A stretch of 64,000 nucleotides of DNA from DASPJL01 sp035628645 (lineage in GTDB: Bacteria > Bacteroidota > Bacteroidia > Cytophagales > Cyclobacteriaceae), in the NCBI GenBank assembly GCA_035628645.1, contig DASPJL010000049.1, forward strand, positions 33,831-97,830, read 5' to 3'. The position numbers and the translations under genes are program-made. Position 1 is the stretch's first letter. Every line of letters starts with the position of its first letter. Below are positions 7,653 through 16,352 of the stretch, in pieces. A model generated the notes under the pieces. That model saw nothing but the letters and a program-made list of their open reading frames with translations. It made no database searches and was not told where the DNA came from.

Positions 7653-8990
7653 ATGAATATAACGGGGAAAGCAACAAGTCTTAATCTTCTGAATTTTAAA
7701 ACGCCCCAAATGCGGGCCTTTCATATCACCTGGTTCACCTTCTTTTTGTGTTTTTTCGGGTGGTTTGGAATTGCCCCGTTGATGCCGGTAGTTAGGGAAG
7801 AATTAAATCTGACCCAGGGACAAATCGGAAACATAATTATAGCTTCCGTAGCCATTACCGTTTTTGCCAGGCTATTGATCGGCTGGCTTTGCGACCGGGT
7901 AGGACCGCGGATCTGTTTTGCATTGTTGCTGATTATCGGCTCCATTCCCGTAATGTGTATTGGTTTCAGTAATAGCTATGAAAGCTTTCTTTTGTTTAGA
8001 CTTGCCATTGGTGTGATAGGCGCATCGTTTGTAATTACACAGTACCACACTTCAGTGATGTTTGCAAAAAATGTTGTGGGTACTGCAAATGCCACTGCCG
8101 CCGGCTGGGGTAATTTAGGGGGTGGCGTTACTTTAATGGTTATGCCCTTGATTTTTGCAGCATTTGTAGGGGCAGGATATACGAGTGGTGAAGCTTGGAG
8201 ATACAGCATGGTTGTTCCCGGCTTCGCTTTATTTGTCATGGGTTTTGTTTATTATTTCTACACACAGGATACTCCAAAAGGCAATATCCTTGAATTACGA
8301 AAAAATGATCCCAAATATCAAGCAAAGGAAGGCGACAGCAAGGGAAGTTTCTGGAACGCCTGCAAAGATTTCAGGGTTTGGGTCCTGTTTCTGGTATATG
8401 GTTCTTGTTTTGGAATTGAGATTACTATTGATAACATAGCCACACTTTATTTTGTCGATAATTTTAAACTGGGAATAGGCGAGGCGGGGCTAATTGCAGG
8501 TACCTTCGGAATGATGAATCTTTTTGCCCGGTCTCTTGGAGGAATTTTCGGAGATAAAGCTGGTAAAAGTTATGGACTAAAAGGAAGGATCTTTATCCTG
8601 AGTTTCTTTTTACTCTTCGAAGGATTGGGAATAATACTATTTTCAGAAATGGTCATGCTTCCTATGGCCATTGCGGCTATGTTATTCTTCGCCTTTTTTC
8701 TAAAAATGTCCAATGGAGCTACTTACTCGGTGGTGCCATTTATTAATAAAAAAGCGATTGGAGCAGTTTCAGGGATTGTGGGGGCAGGAGGAAATGTGGG
8801 AGCGGTTTTAGCCGGATTCCTTTTTACGGCCGAAGGTATTTCATACAGGCAGGGGCTTTACATTATAGGAATCGTAGTGGCCCTTGTTGCCATCCTTTCT
8901 CTTTTACTCGCGCTTACAAATAAAATGGAAGAAAAATCATTTGATGAGGAATATAAAGGTGAATTAAAATTAAAAGAAACGATGGCTTAG
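7653..8990 (+). CDS. narK: NarK-family nitrate/nitrite transporter (MFS)
   Basis: This inner-membrane nitrate importer or nitrate/nitrite antiporter has about 12 transmembrane helices in 445 aa. It has both nitrate signature regions: GWGNLGGG at residues 151-158, and the second-half GAGGNVGAVLAGF. The arginines expected to bind substrate are visible in VFARLLIGWLCDRVGPR (helix 2) and FARSLGGIFGD (helix 8). The ATG at 7653 is chosen over the TTG codon directly before it. It lies upstream of the nitrate reductase gene, so it should supply nitrate to it. Its promoter region carries the right end of the MITE-like element. Confidence 0.94.
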   Translation: MNITGKATSLNLLNFKTPQMRAFHITWFTFFLCFFGWFGIAPLMPVVREELNLTQGQIGNIIIASVAITVFARLLIGWLCDRVGPRICFALLLIIGSIPVMCIGFSNSYESFLLFRLAIGVIGASFVITQYHTSVMFAKNVVGTANATAAGWGNLGGGVTLMVMPLIFAAFVGAGYTSGEAWRYSMVVPGFALFVMGFVYYFYTQDTPKGNILELRKNDPKYQAKEGDSKGSFWNACKDFRVWVLFLVYGSCFGIEITIDNIATLYFVDNFKLGIGEAGLIAGTFGMMNLFARSLGGIFGDKAGKSYGLKGRIFILSFFLLFEGLGIILFSEMVMLPMAIAAMLFFAFFLKMSNGATYSVVPFINKKAIGAVSGIVGAGGNVGAVLAGFLFTAEGISYRQGLYIIGIVVALVAILSLLLALTNKMEEKSFDEEYKGELKLKETMA

Positions 8991-8994
8991 AAAA

Positions 8995-9021
8995 GGTTTG
9001 AGGTATGAGGTTCGAGGTTTG
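8995..9021. repeat. Intergenic GAGGTATGAGG repeat
   Basis: A purine-rich tract, GGTTTGAGGTATGAGGTTCG and onward, shares TGAGGTATGAGG with the reverse complement of 24516-24542. It appears to be a short dispersed intergenic repeat that fills gaps between genes. Confidence 0.35.
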
Positions 9022-9105
9022 CAGATTTCTGACTTTGTTCCTTCAACCTATTTCACTGGCTTTACTCAATACTAGCTATCAACGACTAAATACTAAATAC
9101 TCTCA

Positions 9106-12100
9106 ATGTCGATAAAAACCGAAACCAGCTTTAAGTCTACCTGTTCCTATTGTGGAGTAGGATGTGGAGTTATTGTCAAAAAGGATCGGCAAAATAAGAT
9201 TACTGTAGAAGGAGATAAGGATCATCCTGTCAACAAAGGCATGCTTTGCTCCAAAGGAATGAATCTGCACTATACTTTGATGGACAAATCCGACCGGCTG
9301 CTTTATCCTGAAATGCGATGGAACAGAAGTCAACCATTACAAAGAGTAACCTGGGAGGAAGGATTGGACAGGGCTGCGGCGGTTTTTAAATCAATAATTG
9401 CAAAACATGGCCCCGATTCGGTAGGTTTTTATGTTTCCGGTCAATGCCTCACAGAGGAATATTATCTGATCAATAAATTAATCAAAGGATTTATCGGTTC
9501 GAATAATATTGATACCAATTCCAGGCTTTGCATGAGTTCTGCGGTAGTAGGTTACAAAATGACTTTGGGAGAAGATTCCGTACCGCTTTCTTATGATGAC
9601 ATAGAACTTTCCGATTGCATCCTTGTTACCGGAGCCAATCCTGCCTGGTGTCATCCTATTTTATGGAGGAGAGTGGAAGCCCATAAAGCGGCTAATCCTG
9701 ACGTAAAAATTATAGTAGTTGATCCTAGAAAAACCAATACTTGTTCCATTGCAGACATTCATTTGCAAGTCAATCCAGGAACCGATGTAGTGCTTTACAA
9801 TGCCATTGGCAGGGCCTTAATAGAGATGGAATATATTGACGAAGATTTTATTGAAAAGCATACCGATGGCTTCATAAAATATTACGAGCAAGTGATGAAA
9901 AGAAGCTTGAGGGAAGCTGCTTCAATTTGCGGCGTTAAATTGGAAGATATTCGTTGGACCGCTCAATATATTGGTGAATCCAAAGGATTTATTTCCATGT
10001 GGGCGATGGGCTTGAATCAAAGCGTAATCGGGACAAACAAAAATGTGAGTTTAATTAATCTCTCACTTATTACGGGAAAAATCGGGAAACCGGGCAATGG
10101 CCCTTTTTCCCTAACAGGCCAGCCAAATGCAATGGGAGGACGGGAAGTAGGTGGACTGGCAAATTTACTTCCCGCCCATAGAAACCTTCTTGATCCGGAT
10201 CATAGAGTGGAAGTAGAAAAATTTTGGAAAATTGAGTCGGGAAAAATCGCTTCAAAGCCTGGTTTGACGGCAACAGAAATGTTTGATGCTATGGCTGAAG
10301 GAAAGCTCAAAGCCGTCTGGATCGTTTGCACCAATCCCCTGGTAAGTTTGCCTGATACGAGAATGGTTGAGGAAGCTTTAAAAAAGGCCAGGTTTGTTAT
10401 CGTTCAGGACATCTCAAAAAAGTCAGATACGCTAAAGTATGCGGATCTTGTTTTGCCTGCCGCCATGTGGGGGGAAAAGCAAGGAACAATGACCAATTCG
10501 GAAAGGAGGATCAGTTATTTGAATAAAGTAACAGAAGCGCCAGGAGAAGCATTGCCAGATGCTGAAATCATTATTCGGTTTGCAAAAAAAATGGGATTTG
10601 GTGATGCCTTTAACTTTAGGAGTGAAGGGGAAATCTTTGAAGAACATACTCGGTCAACAGCAGGAACAAATATTGACATCACGGGTTTGAACTATGAAAT
10701 ATTAAAAGAAGAAGGCACCAAGCAATGGCCTTATTCTTCCGCTTCTTTGAATTTAAATGGAGGAACAAAAAGATTATTTACTGATTTTAAATTTTATACA
10801 CCCAATCAAAGGGCGCAAATCATTGCTTGTGAAGATGAAAATCATTCCGAAAAAGTATTGCCTGATTTTCCTTTAATTCTTACTACAGGCCGGATTCGTG
10901 ATCAGTGGCATACCATGACCAGAACGGGAAAGGTAAATAAACTTAAACAACACATTGGCAAAAATTATCTTGAAATCCATCCTAAAGATGCTGCCCAAAG
11001 GGAGATAAAAGAAGGTGATTTGGTGGAAGTACTGAATCCAAGAGGGGCAGTTCGGGTAAATGCGAAAGTCACGACAGATATTAAGCGCGGCGTTGTTTTT
11101 CTACCCATGCATTTTGGAAAAATTTTGCAGTCCGATTTAAGCCGGACAAATAATCTCACTAATAACCTTGTTGATCCAAAATCAAAAGAACCGGATTTTA
11201 AGTTTTCAGTCGTACAAGTAAAAAAGTATAACAAACCCAGACAAAAAATTCTCATAATCGGGGCTGGGGCAGCAGCCTTCGGTTTTGTTAAAAGCTATCG
11301 GGAAATAAATGATGAGGACGAAATAGAAATTTTTTCAAATGAAATTTATCCTTTTTACAACAGGGTAATGCTTCCCGATTATTTTAGCGGCGAGCAGCAT
11401 TGGGAGCAGCTGATCAAGATGCAGGAGGGAGAAGAGAATGATTACAGGATCAGGTTGAACAGGGGTAAAACAATAAGCAAGATCAATCCTCAGGATAAGT
11501 TTATTGAAGATTCGGAGGGAATTAAATATTCCTATGATCTTTTAATTATTGGAACCGGAAGCCGGCCTAATATACCTTCAGGAGTTCCTTCAAGCTTGTC
11601 GGGGATTTTCACTATGCGCACAAGAAATCATGCGGATGAATTGAAAAATTATACCAAAGCAGGAGATCACGTGGTAGTAGTGGGCGGAGGATTGCTCGGA
11701 CTTGAAATGGCAGCATCCTTGAAGGAAGTAGGAATAGAAGTTACCTTGATCCAGCGAAGTCTGAAATTGATGGACCGGCAGTTGGATGCTCTTGGTAGCC
11801 AGCTATTATATGAGGAAGTAGCAGACCGGGGAATCAGTGTTTATTTTAATGATGAGATCCAAACATTTCTGGGCCACGAAAAACTCACCGGCCTTAAAAT
11901 GAAAAGTGGCAGGTACATAGAATGCAATGCGCTGATTTATGCAGTCGGAACAGTGCCGAATACGGAGTTGGCAAAAGAAGCAGGGCTCCAATGCAACAGA
12001 GGCGTAGTGGTGAATGAATACCTTCAAACTTCTCATGAAAATATTTATGCAATAGGGGAATTGGCAGAATTTAACCAGGTTTTATTTGGAATCACTGCTG

Positions 12101-12618
12101 CGGCAGAACATCAGGCGGAAGTGCTCTCAAAATATTTGGGTGGAGACATGTCGAGCTATTATGAGGGTTCACTTTCCATGAACATATTAAAAATCTCCGG
12201 ATTGAACCTTTGTTCGATTGGAACGATTGAAACACCGAGGGATCCGGAATATGAAGAAGTGATCTTTATTGATAAGTCAAAGAGGTATTACAAAAAGTGC
12301 ATTATTCATAAAGACCGGCTGGTAGGCGCTATTCTTATTGGGGATAAAACAGAGTTTGCCGAATTCAAGGATTTGATTCAGAATAAGATAGAGCTTTCCG
12401 AAAAGCGGCTTCAATTGTTGAGGTCGGGCCAAAAAGGAGAAAGTGTATTAGGAAAATTGGTTTGTTCCTGTAACAATGTGGGTGAAGGAAATATCATCAA
12501 CAGAATTCAGGGTGGAATCAAAGACCTTAAAGAATTATGTCAGCTTACGGGTGCAGGCATGGGTTGTGGAAGTTGTAAGCCCGAAGTGAAGAATATTCTG
12601 GAAGGAAGCTGGAAGTAA
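9106..12618 (+). CDS. nasC: Assimilatory nitrate reductase fused to FAD-reductase and BFD [2Fe-2S] domains
   Basis: The enzyme reduces nitrate to nitrite in the cytoplasm at a Mo-bis-MGD centre. In this 1170-aa protein the N-terminal 700 residues are a NarB/NasC-type catalytic subunit. Cys13, Cys16, Cys20 and Cys48 bind the [4Fe-4S] cluster, Cys142 in SRLCMSS should be the Mo ligand, and a molydopterin dinucleotide-binding domain lies near 585-700. Residues about 711-1070 are a NirB/NasB-like FAD/NAD(P)H oxidoreductase with motifs KILIIGAGAA and VVVVGGGLLGLEMA. The C-terminus has a BFD-like [2Fe-2S] domain with Cys1120, Cys1122, Cys1154 and Cys1157. In Bacillus these activities sit on separate NasC and NasB chains, so this polypeptide may take electrons directly from NAD(P)H. 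The catalytic subunit is called nasA in some species. Confidence 0.92.
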   Translation: MSIKTETSFKSTCSYCGVGCGVIVKKDRQNKITVEGDKDHPVNKGMLCSKGMNLHYTLMDKSDRLLYPEMRWNRSQPLQRVTWEEGLDRAAAVFKSIIAKHGPDSVGFYVSGQCLTEEYYLINKLIKGFIGSNNIDTNSRLCMSSAVVGYKMTLGEDSVPLSYDDIELSDCILVTGANPAWCHPILWRRVEAHKAANPDVKIIVVDPRKTNTCSIADIHLQVNPGTDVVLYNAIGRALIEMEYIDEDFIEKHTDGFIKYYEQVMKRSLREAASICGVKLEDIRWTAQYIGESKGFISMWAMGLNQSVIGTNKNVSLINLSLITGKIGKPGNGPFSLTGQPNAMGGREVGGLANLLPAHRNLLDPDHRVEVEKFWKIESGKIASKPGLTATEMFDAMAEGKLKAVWIVCTNPLVSLPDTRMVEEALKKARFVIVQDISKKSDTLKYADLVLPAAMWGEKQGTMTNSERRISYLNKVTEAPGEALPDAEIIIRFAKKMGFGDAFNFRSEGEIFEEHTRSTAGTNIDITGLNYEILKEEGTKQWPYSSASLNLNGGTKRLFTDFKFYTPNQRAQIIACEDENHSEKVLPDFPLILTTGRIRDQWHTMTRTGKVNKLKQHIGKNYLEIHPKDAAQREIKEGDLVEVLNPRGAVRVNAKVTTDIKRGVVFLPMHFGKILQSDLSRTNNLTNNLVDPKSKEPDFKFSVVQVKKYNKPRQKILIIGAGAAAFGFVKSYREINDEDEIEIFSNEIYPFYNRVMLPDYFSGEQHWEQLIKMQEGEENDYRIRLNRGKTISKINPQDKFIEDSEGIKYSYDLLIIGTGSRPNIPSGVPSSLSGIFTMRTRNHADELKNYTKAGDHVVVVGGGLLGLEMAASLKEVGIEVTLIQRSLKLMDRQLDALGSQLLYEEVADRGISVYFNDEIQTFLGHEKLTGLKMKSGRYIECNALIYAVGTVPNTELAKEAGLQCNRGVVVNEYLQTSHENIYAIGELAEFNQVLFGITAAAEHQAEVLSKYLGGDMSSYYEGSLSMNILKISGLNLCSIGTIETPRDPEYEEVIFIDKSKRYYKKCIIHKDRLVGAILIGDKTEFAEFKDLIQNKIELSEKRLQLLRSGQKGESVLGKLVCSCNNVGEGNIINRIQGGIKDLKELCQLTGAGMGCGSCKPEVKNILEGSWK

Positions 12619-12727
12619 AGAGTGGGAAGATGGAATAAGAAAAGATTTAAATTCTGAAACAGAACTTCGAGCTCCCACTTCCCTTTTTAAAAAATAAAAT
12701 AAATGTTACTACTCAGAACTTTATTAA

Positions 12728-12897
12728 AACCACCCTGTCGACCGACATCCCTCCTTGAAAAGGAGGGAAAGGCAGCATTTTCAAGTAAAGTAGCATTACA
12801 AAATGCGCTAAATAATTCAAAAAATCATATGAAAATTCTTTCCAAACATCCGTCCCCTCCTTTTTTCAAGGAGGGGTGTCCGCAGGACGGGGTGGTT
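12728..12897. repeat. Inverted pair of REP-like hairpin repeats
   Basis: The left copy (12728-12768) reads AACCACCCTGTC, then a short spacer, then the hairpin CCCTCCTT-GAA-AAGGAGGG. The right copy (12853-12897) is the same unit in reverse orientation, with CCCCTCCTTTTTTCAAGGAGGGG followed by a GTGTCC...GGACGGGGTGGTT tail. Each copy folds alone, and the two copies can pair with each other across an 84-bp centre. The arrangement resembles bacterial REP/BIME palindromes. An ORF read through it is not credible. Apart from this the 370-bp gap (12619-12988) contains nothing recognisable. Confidence 0.6.
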
Positions 12898-12988
12898 AAA
12901 GAGTGAGCAATTACGAGTAAATATTTGAAAGTATTTAAAAAAGCAATCATGGACAGAAAACTTTCCACTTCCTACTTCCCTCTTAACC

Positions 12989-14464
12989 ATGGAAAATAAA
13001 ATTCTCATCAAAATAAATGTAAAAGGTGGTATCCTTTCTATTGGAGATCTGGATTATATGGTCAATTCCATAAAAAAATATGGGGTTCAGGAATTGTGTA
13101 TTGGGGAAAGGCAAAACCTTTACTTCACTGCCCATGGAAGAACCAGGGATGCTTTAGAAAAGCTACTTAGGACAAGAGATTTTGAGTTTGAAATAGATGC
13201 TGAGTCTTTTCCAAATATTGTAAGCTCTTATGCTGCTGAGGATATTTTTTCCGGCAGCACCTGGCTCAGTGAAGGAATTTATCAGGATATACTTAATTCT
13301 TTAACCTTTAATCAACAAGTAAAAATTAATATTGTAGATAATAAGCAGGGATTTGCTCCCCTTTTTACCGGACATCTTAATTTTATTTCTTCCTCACACC
13401 TTAATTTTTGGTATTTATACATCAATCATCCTGCTGTAAAAGGATTTCAGAGATGGCCAGTCCTAGTTTATAGTACAGAGATTGGACGATTGTCAAAAGT
13501 TTTAGACACAGCTCTGACAACTGAAAAGGAAGTTGACTTGAAAAATCTGATTCATAAAATAAATATTGAAATGAAGCTTATGGTAGCGGACATCACAGAT
13601 GAAGCTTCTATTCCGATTACCAGATTTCCCAATTATGAGGGATTAAATAAAATAGGGGATAAGTATTGGCTTGGGATCTATAGACGCCAGAATTGCTTTT
13701 CTATGGATTTTCTTGAAGCATTGTGCGAAATATGCCTGGAAACTAAGGTGGGAAAGTTATGTCTTACCACCTGGAAGTCTCTTATTATTAAAGGTATTCC
13801 CGAAGAAATGAAACAAAGCTGGGAGAAATTTCTGGGTTTTCAGGGAATAAATACGAGGCATTCATCTATTGAACTTAACTGGCAATTACCCGATTTTGAT
13901 AAATCAGCCTTAAAGCTTAAAAAGTACCTGGTAAATCAATTTAATAAAGCCGATTTGCAAACCAATGGCCTGGCTTTTACTTTAAAAACCCGACCTATGG
14001 ACCTGGCAGGCTCGATAGTTATTGAAAGAAAAGGCAGGTTAAATATTGGCAGCCATTCTTTTTTACCTGTTTACAATATCCTCTTTGCCGAAGATTTTAA
14101 TCCTAATGCTTTAAAATGGGAAGTATATGCTGTTGACATCAGGAAAAGAGATTTGCCCTATTATTTGATGTTGCTTTGCAGGAATTACTATGAGCAATTA
14201 GGAAAGAAGACAACAAAAAACTTTCATATTGCTTCAGAAGATGAAGCTGGGATCAACAAAGAGAAAACCTATCAGTGTATGGATTGCCTTACCCTTTACC
14301 AGGAAAAATTTGGAGATGAGGTAAATAATATTCTTCCTAACACTTCTTTCGAAAATTTACCAGATGGATATAATTGTCCGGTTTGCGAAAGTCCAAAGTC
14401 CAGGTATCAGGAAAGAAGTCTTAAGAAAGCGTCAAAAAGTGAGGTTGTTGTTTTGGAAAAATAA
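12989..14464 (+). CDS. Siroheme-free sulfite/nitrite-reductase-like protein with C-terminal rubredoxin
   Basis: The C-terminus of this 491-aa protein is a rubredoxin: Cys430-x2-Cys433 and Cys463-x2-Cys466, with YQCMDCLTLYQ and LPDGYNCPVCESPKSRY. The rest resembles nitrite/sulfite reductases. Residues about 10-70 (KGGILSIGDLDYMV, ELCIGERQNLYF) look like one ferredoxin-like half, and about 240-310 (KLCLTTWKSLIIKGIPEE) like the second. The paired C-x5-C and C-x3-C ligands for siroheme and 4Fe-4S are absent, so it is unlikely to catalyse nitrite reduction. It follows the fused nitrate reductase by 370 bp on the same strand. I infer an electron-transfer or assembly role in nitrate assimilation. 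Confidence 0.75.
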   Translation: MENKILIKINVKGGILSIGDLDYMVNSIKKYGVQELCIGERQNLYFTAHGRTRDALEKLLRTRDFEFEIDAESFPNIVSSYAAEDIFSGSTWLSEGIYQDILNSLTFNQQVKINIVDNKQGFAPLFTGHLNFISSSHLNFWYLYINHPAVKGFQRWPVLVYSTEIGRLSKVLDTALTTEKEVDLKNLIHKINIEMKLMVADITDEASIPITRFPNYEGLNKIGDKYWLGIYRRQNCFSMDFLEALCEICLETKVGKLCLTTWKSLIIKGIPEEMKQSWEKFLGFQGINTRHSSIELNWQLPDFDKSALKLKKYLVNQFNKADLQTNGLAFTLKTRPMDLAGSIVIERKGRLNIGSHSFLPVYNILFAEDFNPNALKWEVYAVDIRKRDLPYYLMLLCRNYYEQLGKKTTKNFHIASEDEAGINKEKTYQCMDCLTLYQEKFGDEVNNILPNTSFENLPDGYNCPVCESPKSRYQERSLKKASKSEVVVLEK

Positions 14465-14613
14465 TCCCCTAATAAACTTCCTGAATTAATTTTTGCTTCT
14501 AAAGCAATTAGGAGCGTTTTTCTACTTTTTGGTAAGGCCTGGTTAAAAGCCTCCTGATTTAACTTAAATCGTTCGGATAGTTTCCGTATGTTTTCTTTTG
14601 CAGTTCTTTTCAT
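14407..14613 (-). CDS. Possible small basic helical protein (uncertain)
   Basis: A 68-aa ORF starting MKRTAKENIRKLSERFKLNQ is rich in Lys/Arg and predicted helical over its first 45 residues. It overlaps the 3' end of the rubredoxin gene by 58 bp in the opposite direction, and its last 19 codons are a shadow of that gene. No family is recognised. It could be a remnant of a longer gene. Confidence 0.25.
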   Translation of the reverse strand: MKRTAKENIRKLSERFKLNQEAFNQALPKSRKTLLIALEAKINSGSLLGDYFSKTTTSLFDAFLRLLS

Positions 14614-14747
14614 AATAAAAAGAATCCTCTGTCAGTAGAAAAGTTGTTTTTCCTGTCATCCTAAGAAACGATTCGAAAATTCCTTATTTTATCAATAGAG
14701 CTTTTCCATTTAAATTACCCCTTTGAAATCAATAACAACTACCACTT

Positions 14748-15974
14748 ATGACCGACAAACCTTTATTTACCGAAAAAAAATATCTTGTTATTTTAATATT
14801 TGTTACCTCGTTGTTCATGCTATGGGGAATTGCCATGACAATGGGAGATGTTTTGAATAAGCATTTTCAAAATGTACTGAGCGTTTCAAAATCTCAATCC
14901 GGGCTGGTTCAATTCTCGATTTTTGGTGCCTATGCTGTAATGGGTATTCCGGCGGGTTTATTTATGAAGCGCTTCGGCTATAAAAAAGGAGTTCTTTTAG
15001 GACTTATACTTTACGCTTTCGGAGCATTTCTTTTTGTTCCGGCCTCTAATGCCGAATCTTTCTCTTTTTTCAGGTTTGCTTTATTTATTCTGGCCTGCGG
15101 ATTGGCCACATTGGAGGCTGTGGCGCATCCTTTCGTTGCTTCTTTGGGAGACCAGCGTACGAGTGACCAACGGATAAACTTTGCTCAGGCATTTAATGGA
15201 TTAGGAGCAGTAATCGGACCTTTGCTTGGTGGTTATTTCATCCTTAGAGCAGGACAAGGAAATGACCTTGAGTCCGTAAAAATGCTTTATATAATTATTG
15301 GCGCTGTAATTACTGCCATTGCAATTGCTTTTTCTTTTGTTAAGGTCCCGGCGCTAACCGATCCACATGCAGTAGATCCTAATACCTACGAGGTAGGGAC
15401 GGATCCAGAAGAGCTAAAAGAGTCCAAAGGTTTATTTCAGCATAAACATTTTGTTTGGGCAGTAGTTGCCCAGTTTTTTAATGTGGCAGCGCAGGGGGGA
15501 ACCTGGGCTTATTTTATCAATTATGGGCATGAAAAGATGGGTTTGCCAGACGATCAGGCCTCTTACTATTTTTCTTTGAGTATGGTCATGATGATGCTGG
15601 GGCGTTTTGCCGGCACGTTTTTAATGAAGTTTATAGCGCCTAATAAATTGCTTTATATCTATGCCCTGGCAAATATTGTCATGTGCATAATCGTAGCTCA
15701 AAGCTGGGGATGGACCTCCTTTATTGCATTAATAATGATCAATTTCTTCTTTAGCATCATGTTCCCGACCATATTCAGTTTGGGACTTAAAGACTTGGGA
15801 AGACATACCCAGCAGGCTTCTTCCTTTATCGTAATGGGCGTTGTAGGTGGCGCATTGTTTCCGCCGCTAATGGGGCTTGTAGCAGATAAAGACATAGCCT
15901 CAGCTTATTACCTTCCCATTATTTGTTATGCAGTCATCTTTCTGTTTGGATATAAACTTTATAAAAGGGATTAA
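14748..15974 (+). CDS. FHS-family sugar:H+ symporter (FucP-like MFS permease)
   Basis: This 408-aa membrane protein has about 12 helices and the fucose/galactose/glucose:H+ symporter family features: FVTSLFMLWGIAMTMGDVLNKHFQ in helix 1 (residues about 17-40), SGLVQFSIFGAYAVMGIPAG in helix 2, ATLEAVAHPFVASLGD near residue 125, and the acidic-histidine link after helix 6. The substrate (fucose, glucose or galactose) cannot be told. It sits alone between the nitrate genes and the LysR gene, with no sugar catabolic gene beside it. Confidence 0.82.
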   Translation: MTDKPLFTEKKYLVILIFVTSLFMLWGIAMTMGDVLNKHFQNVLSVSKSQSGLVQFSIFGAYAVMGIPAGLFMKRFGYKKGVLLGLILYAFGAFLFVPASNAESFSFFRFALFILACGLATLEAVAHPFVASLGDQRTSDQRINFAQAFNGLGAVIGPLLGGYFILRAGQGNDLESVKMLYIIIGAVITAIAIAFSFVKVPALTDPHAVDPNTYEVGTDPEELKESKGLFQHKHFVWAVVAQFFNVAAQGGTWAYFINYGHEKMGLPDDQASYYFSLSMVMMMLGRFAGTFLMKFIAPNKLLYIYALANIVMCIIVAQSWGWTSFIALIMINFFFSIMFPTIFSLGLKDLGRHTQQASSFIVMGVVGGALFPPLMGLVADKDIASAYYLPIICYAVIFLFGYKLYKRD

Positions 15975-16084
15975 TCGGAGTAAAGATTTCACACAAAGCG
16001 TTTGTCAGCAATTATAAGTCCCTATATAGGGGACTTTTCAACAACTCTAATTTGCTGAAAAATCAGGCCTGGGAATACTTTTGC

Positions 16085-16246
16085 TCATGGATTACCCGGA
16101 TTTCCACGGATTGTTCTTTTTTCTGTGTAAATCAGTGAAATCTGTGAGTTAAAAAAAGTGAAACATTTACTCACGGAACCCCGATTTCCATGGATTATTT
16201 TCTTTCTGTGTAAATCCGTGAAATCTGTGAGATAAAAAAAATGAAC
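16085..16246. repeat. Two tandem copies of a roughly 88-bp CTGTGTAAATC repeat
   Basis: GATTTCC-CGGATT-TTTTC-TTTCTGTGTAAATC-GTGAAATCTGTGAG occurs twice, about 16098-16153 and 16186-16236, separated by similar AAAAAA-TGAA-CATTT sequence. It lies in the 378-bp gap 15975-16352 between the permease and LysR genes, which otherwise shows no gene. The first copy begins close to the 3' flank of the permease gene. Confidence 0.5.
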
Positions 16247-16352
16247 CATTTGCCCACTTGCGTGAAGCCTTACACAGAAATTAATTATCACATTAAAGAA
16301 TGTTTTACCTGAAAATGCTTTATTTTGATGTTTATACTCAACCTTTGTTTTA

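Noticed and set aside
12703..12906. 67-aa ORF over the REP-like pair
   Set aside because: The reading frame runs through two inverted hairpin repeats and has no coding character.
15975..16352. 68-aa minus-strand ORF through the tandem repeats before LysR
   Set aside because: The peptide is a translation of the repeats and itself repeats the same words.
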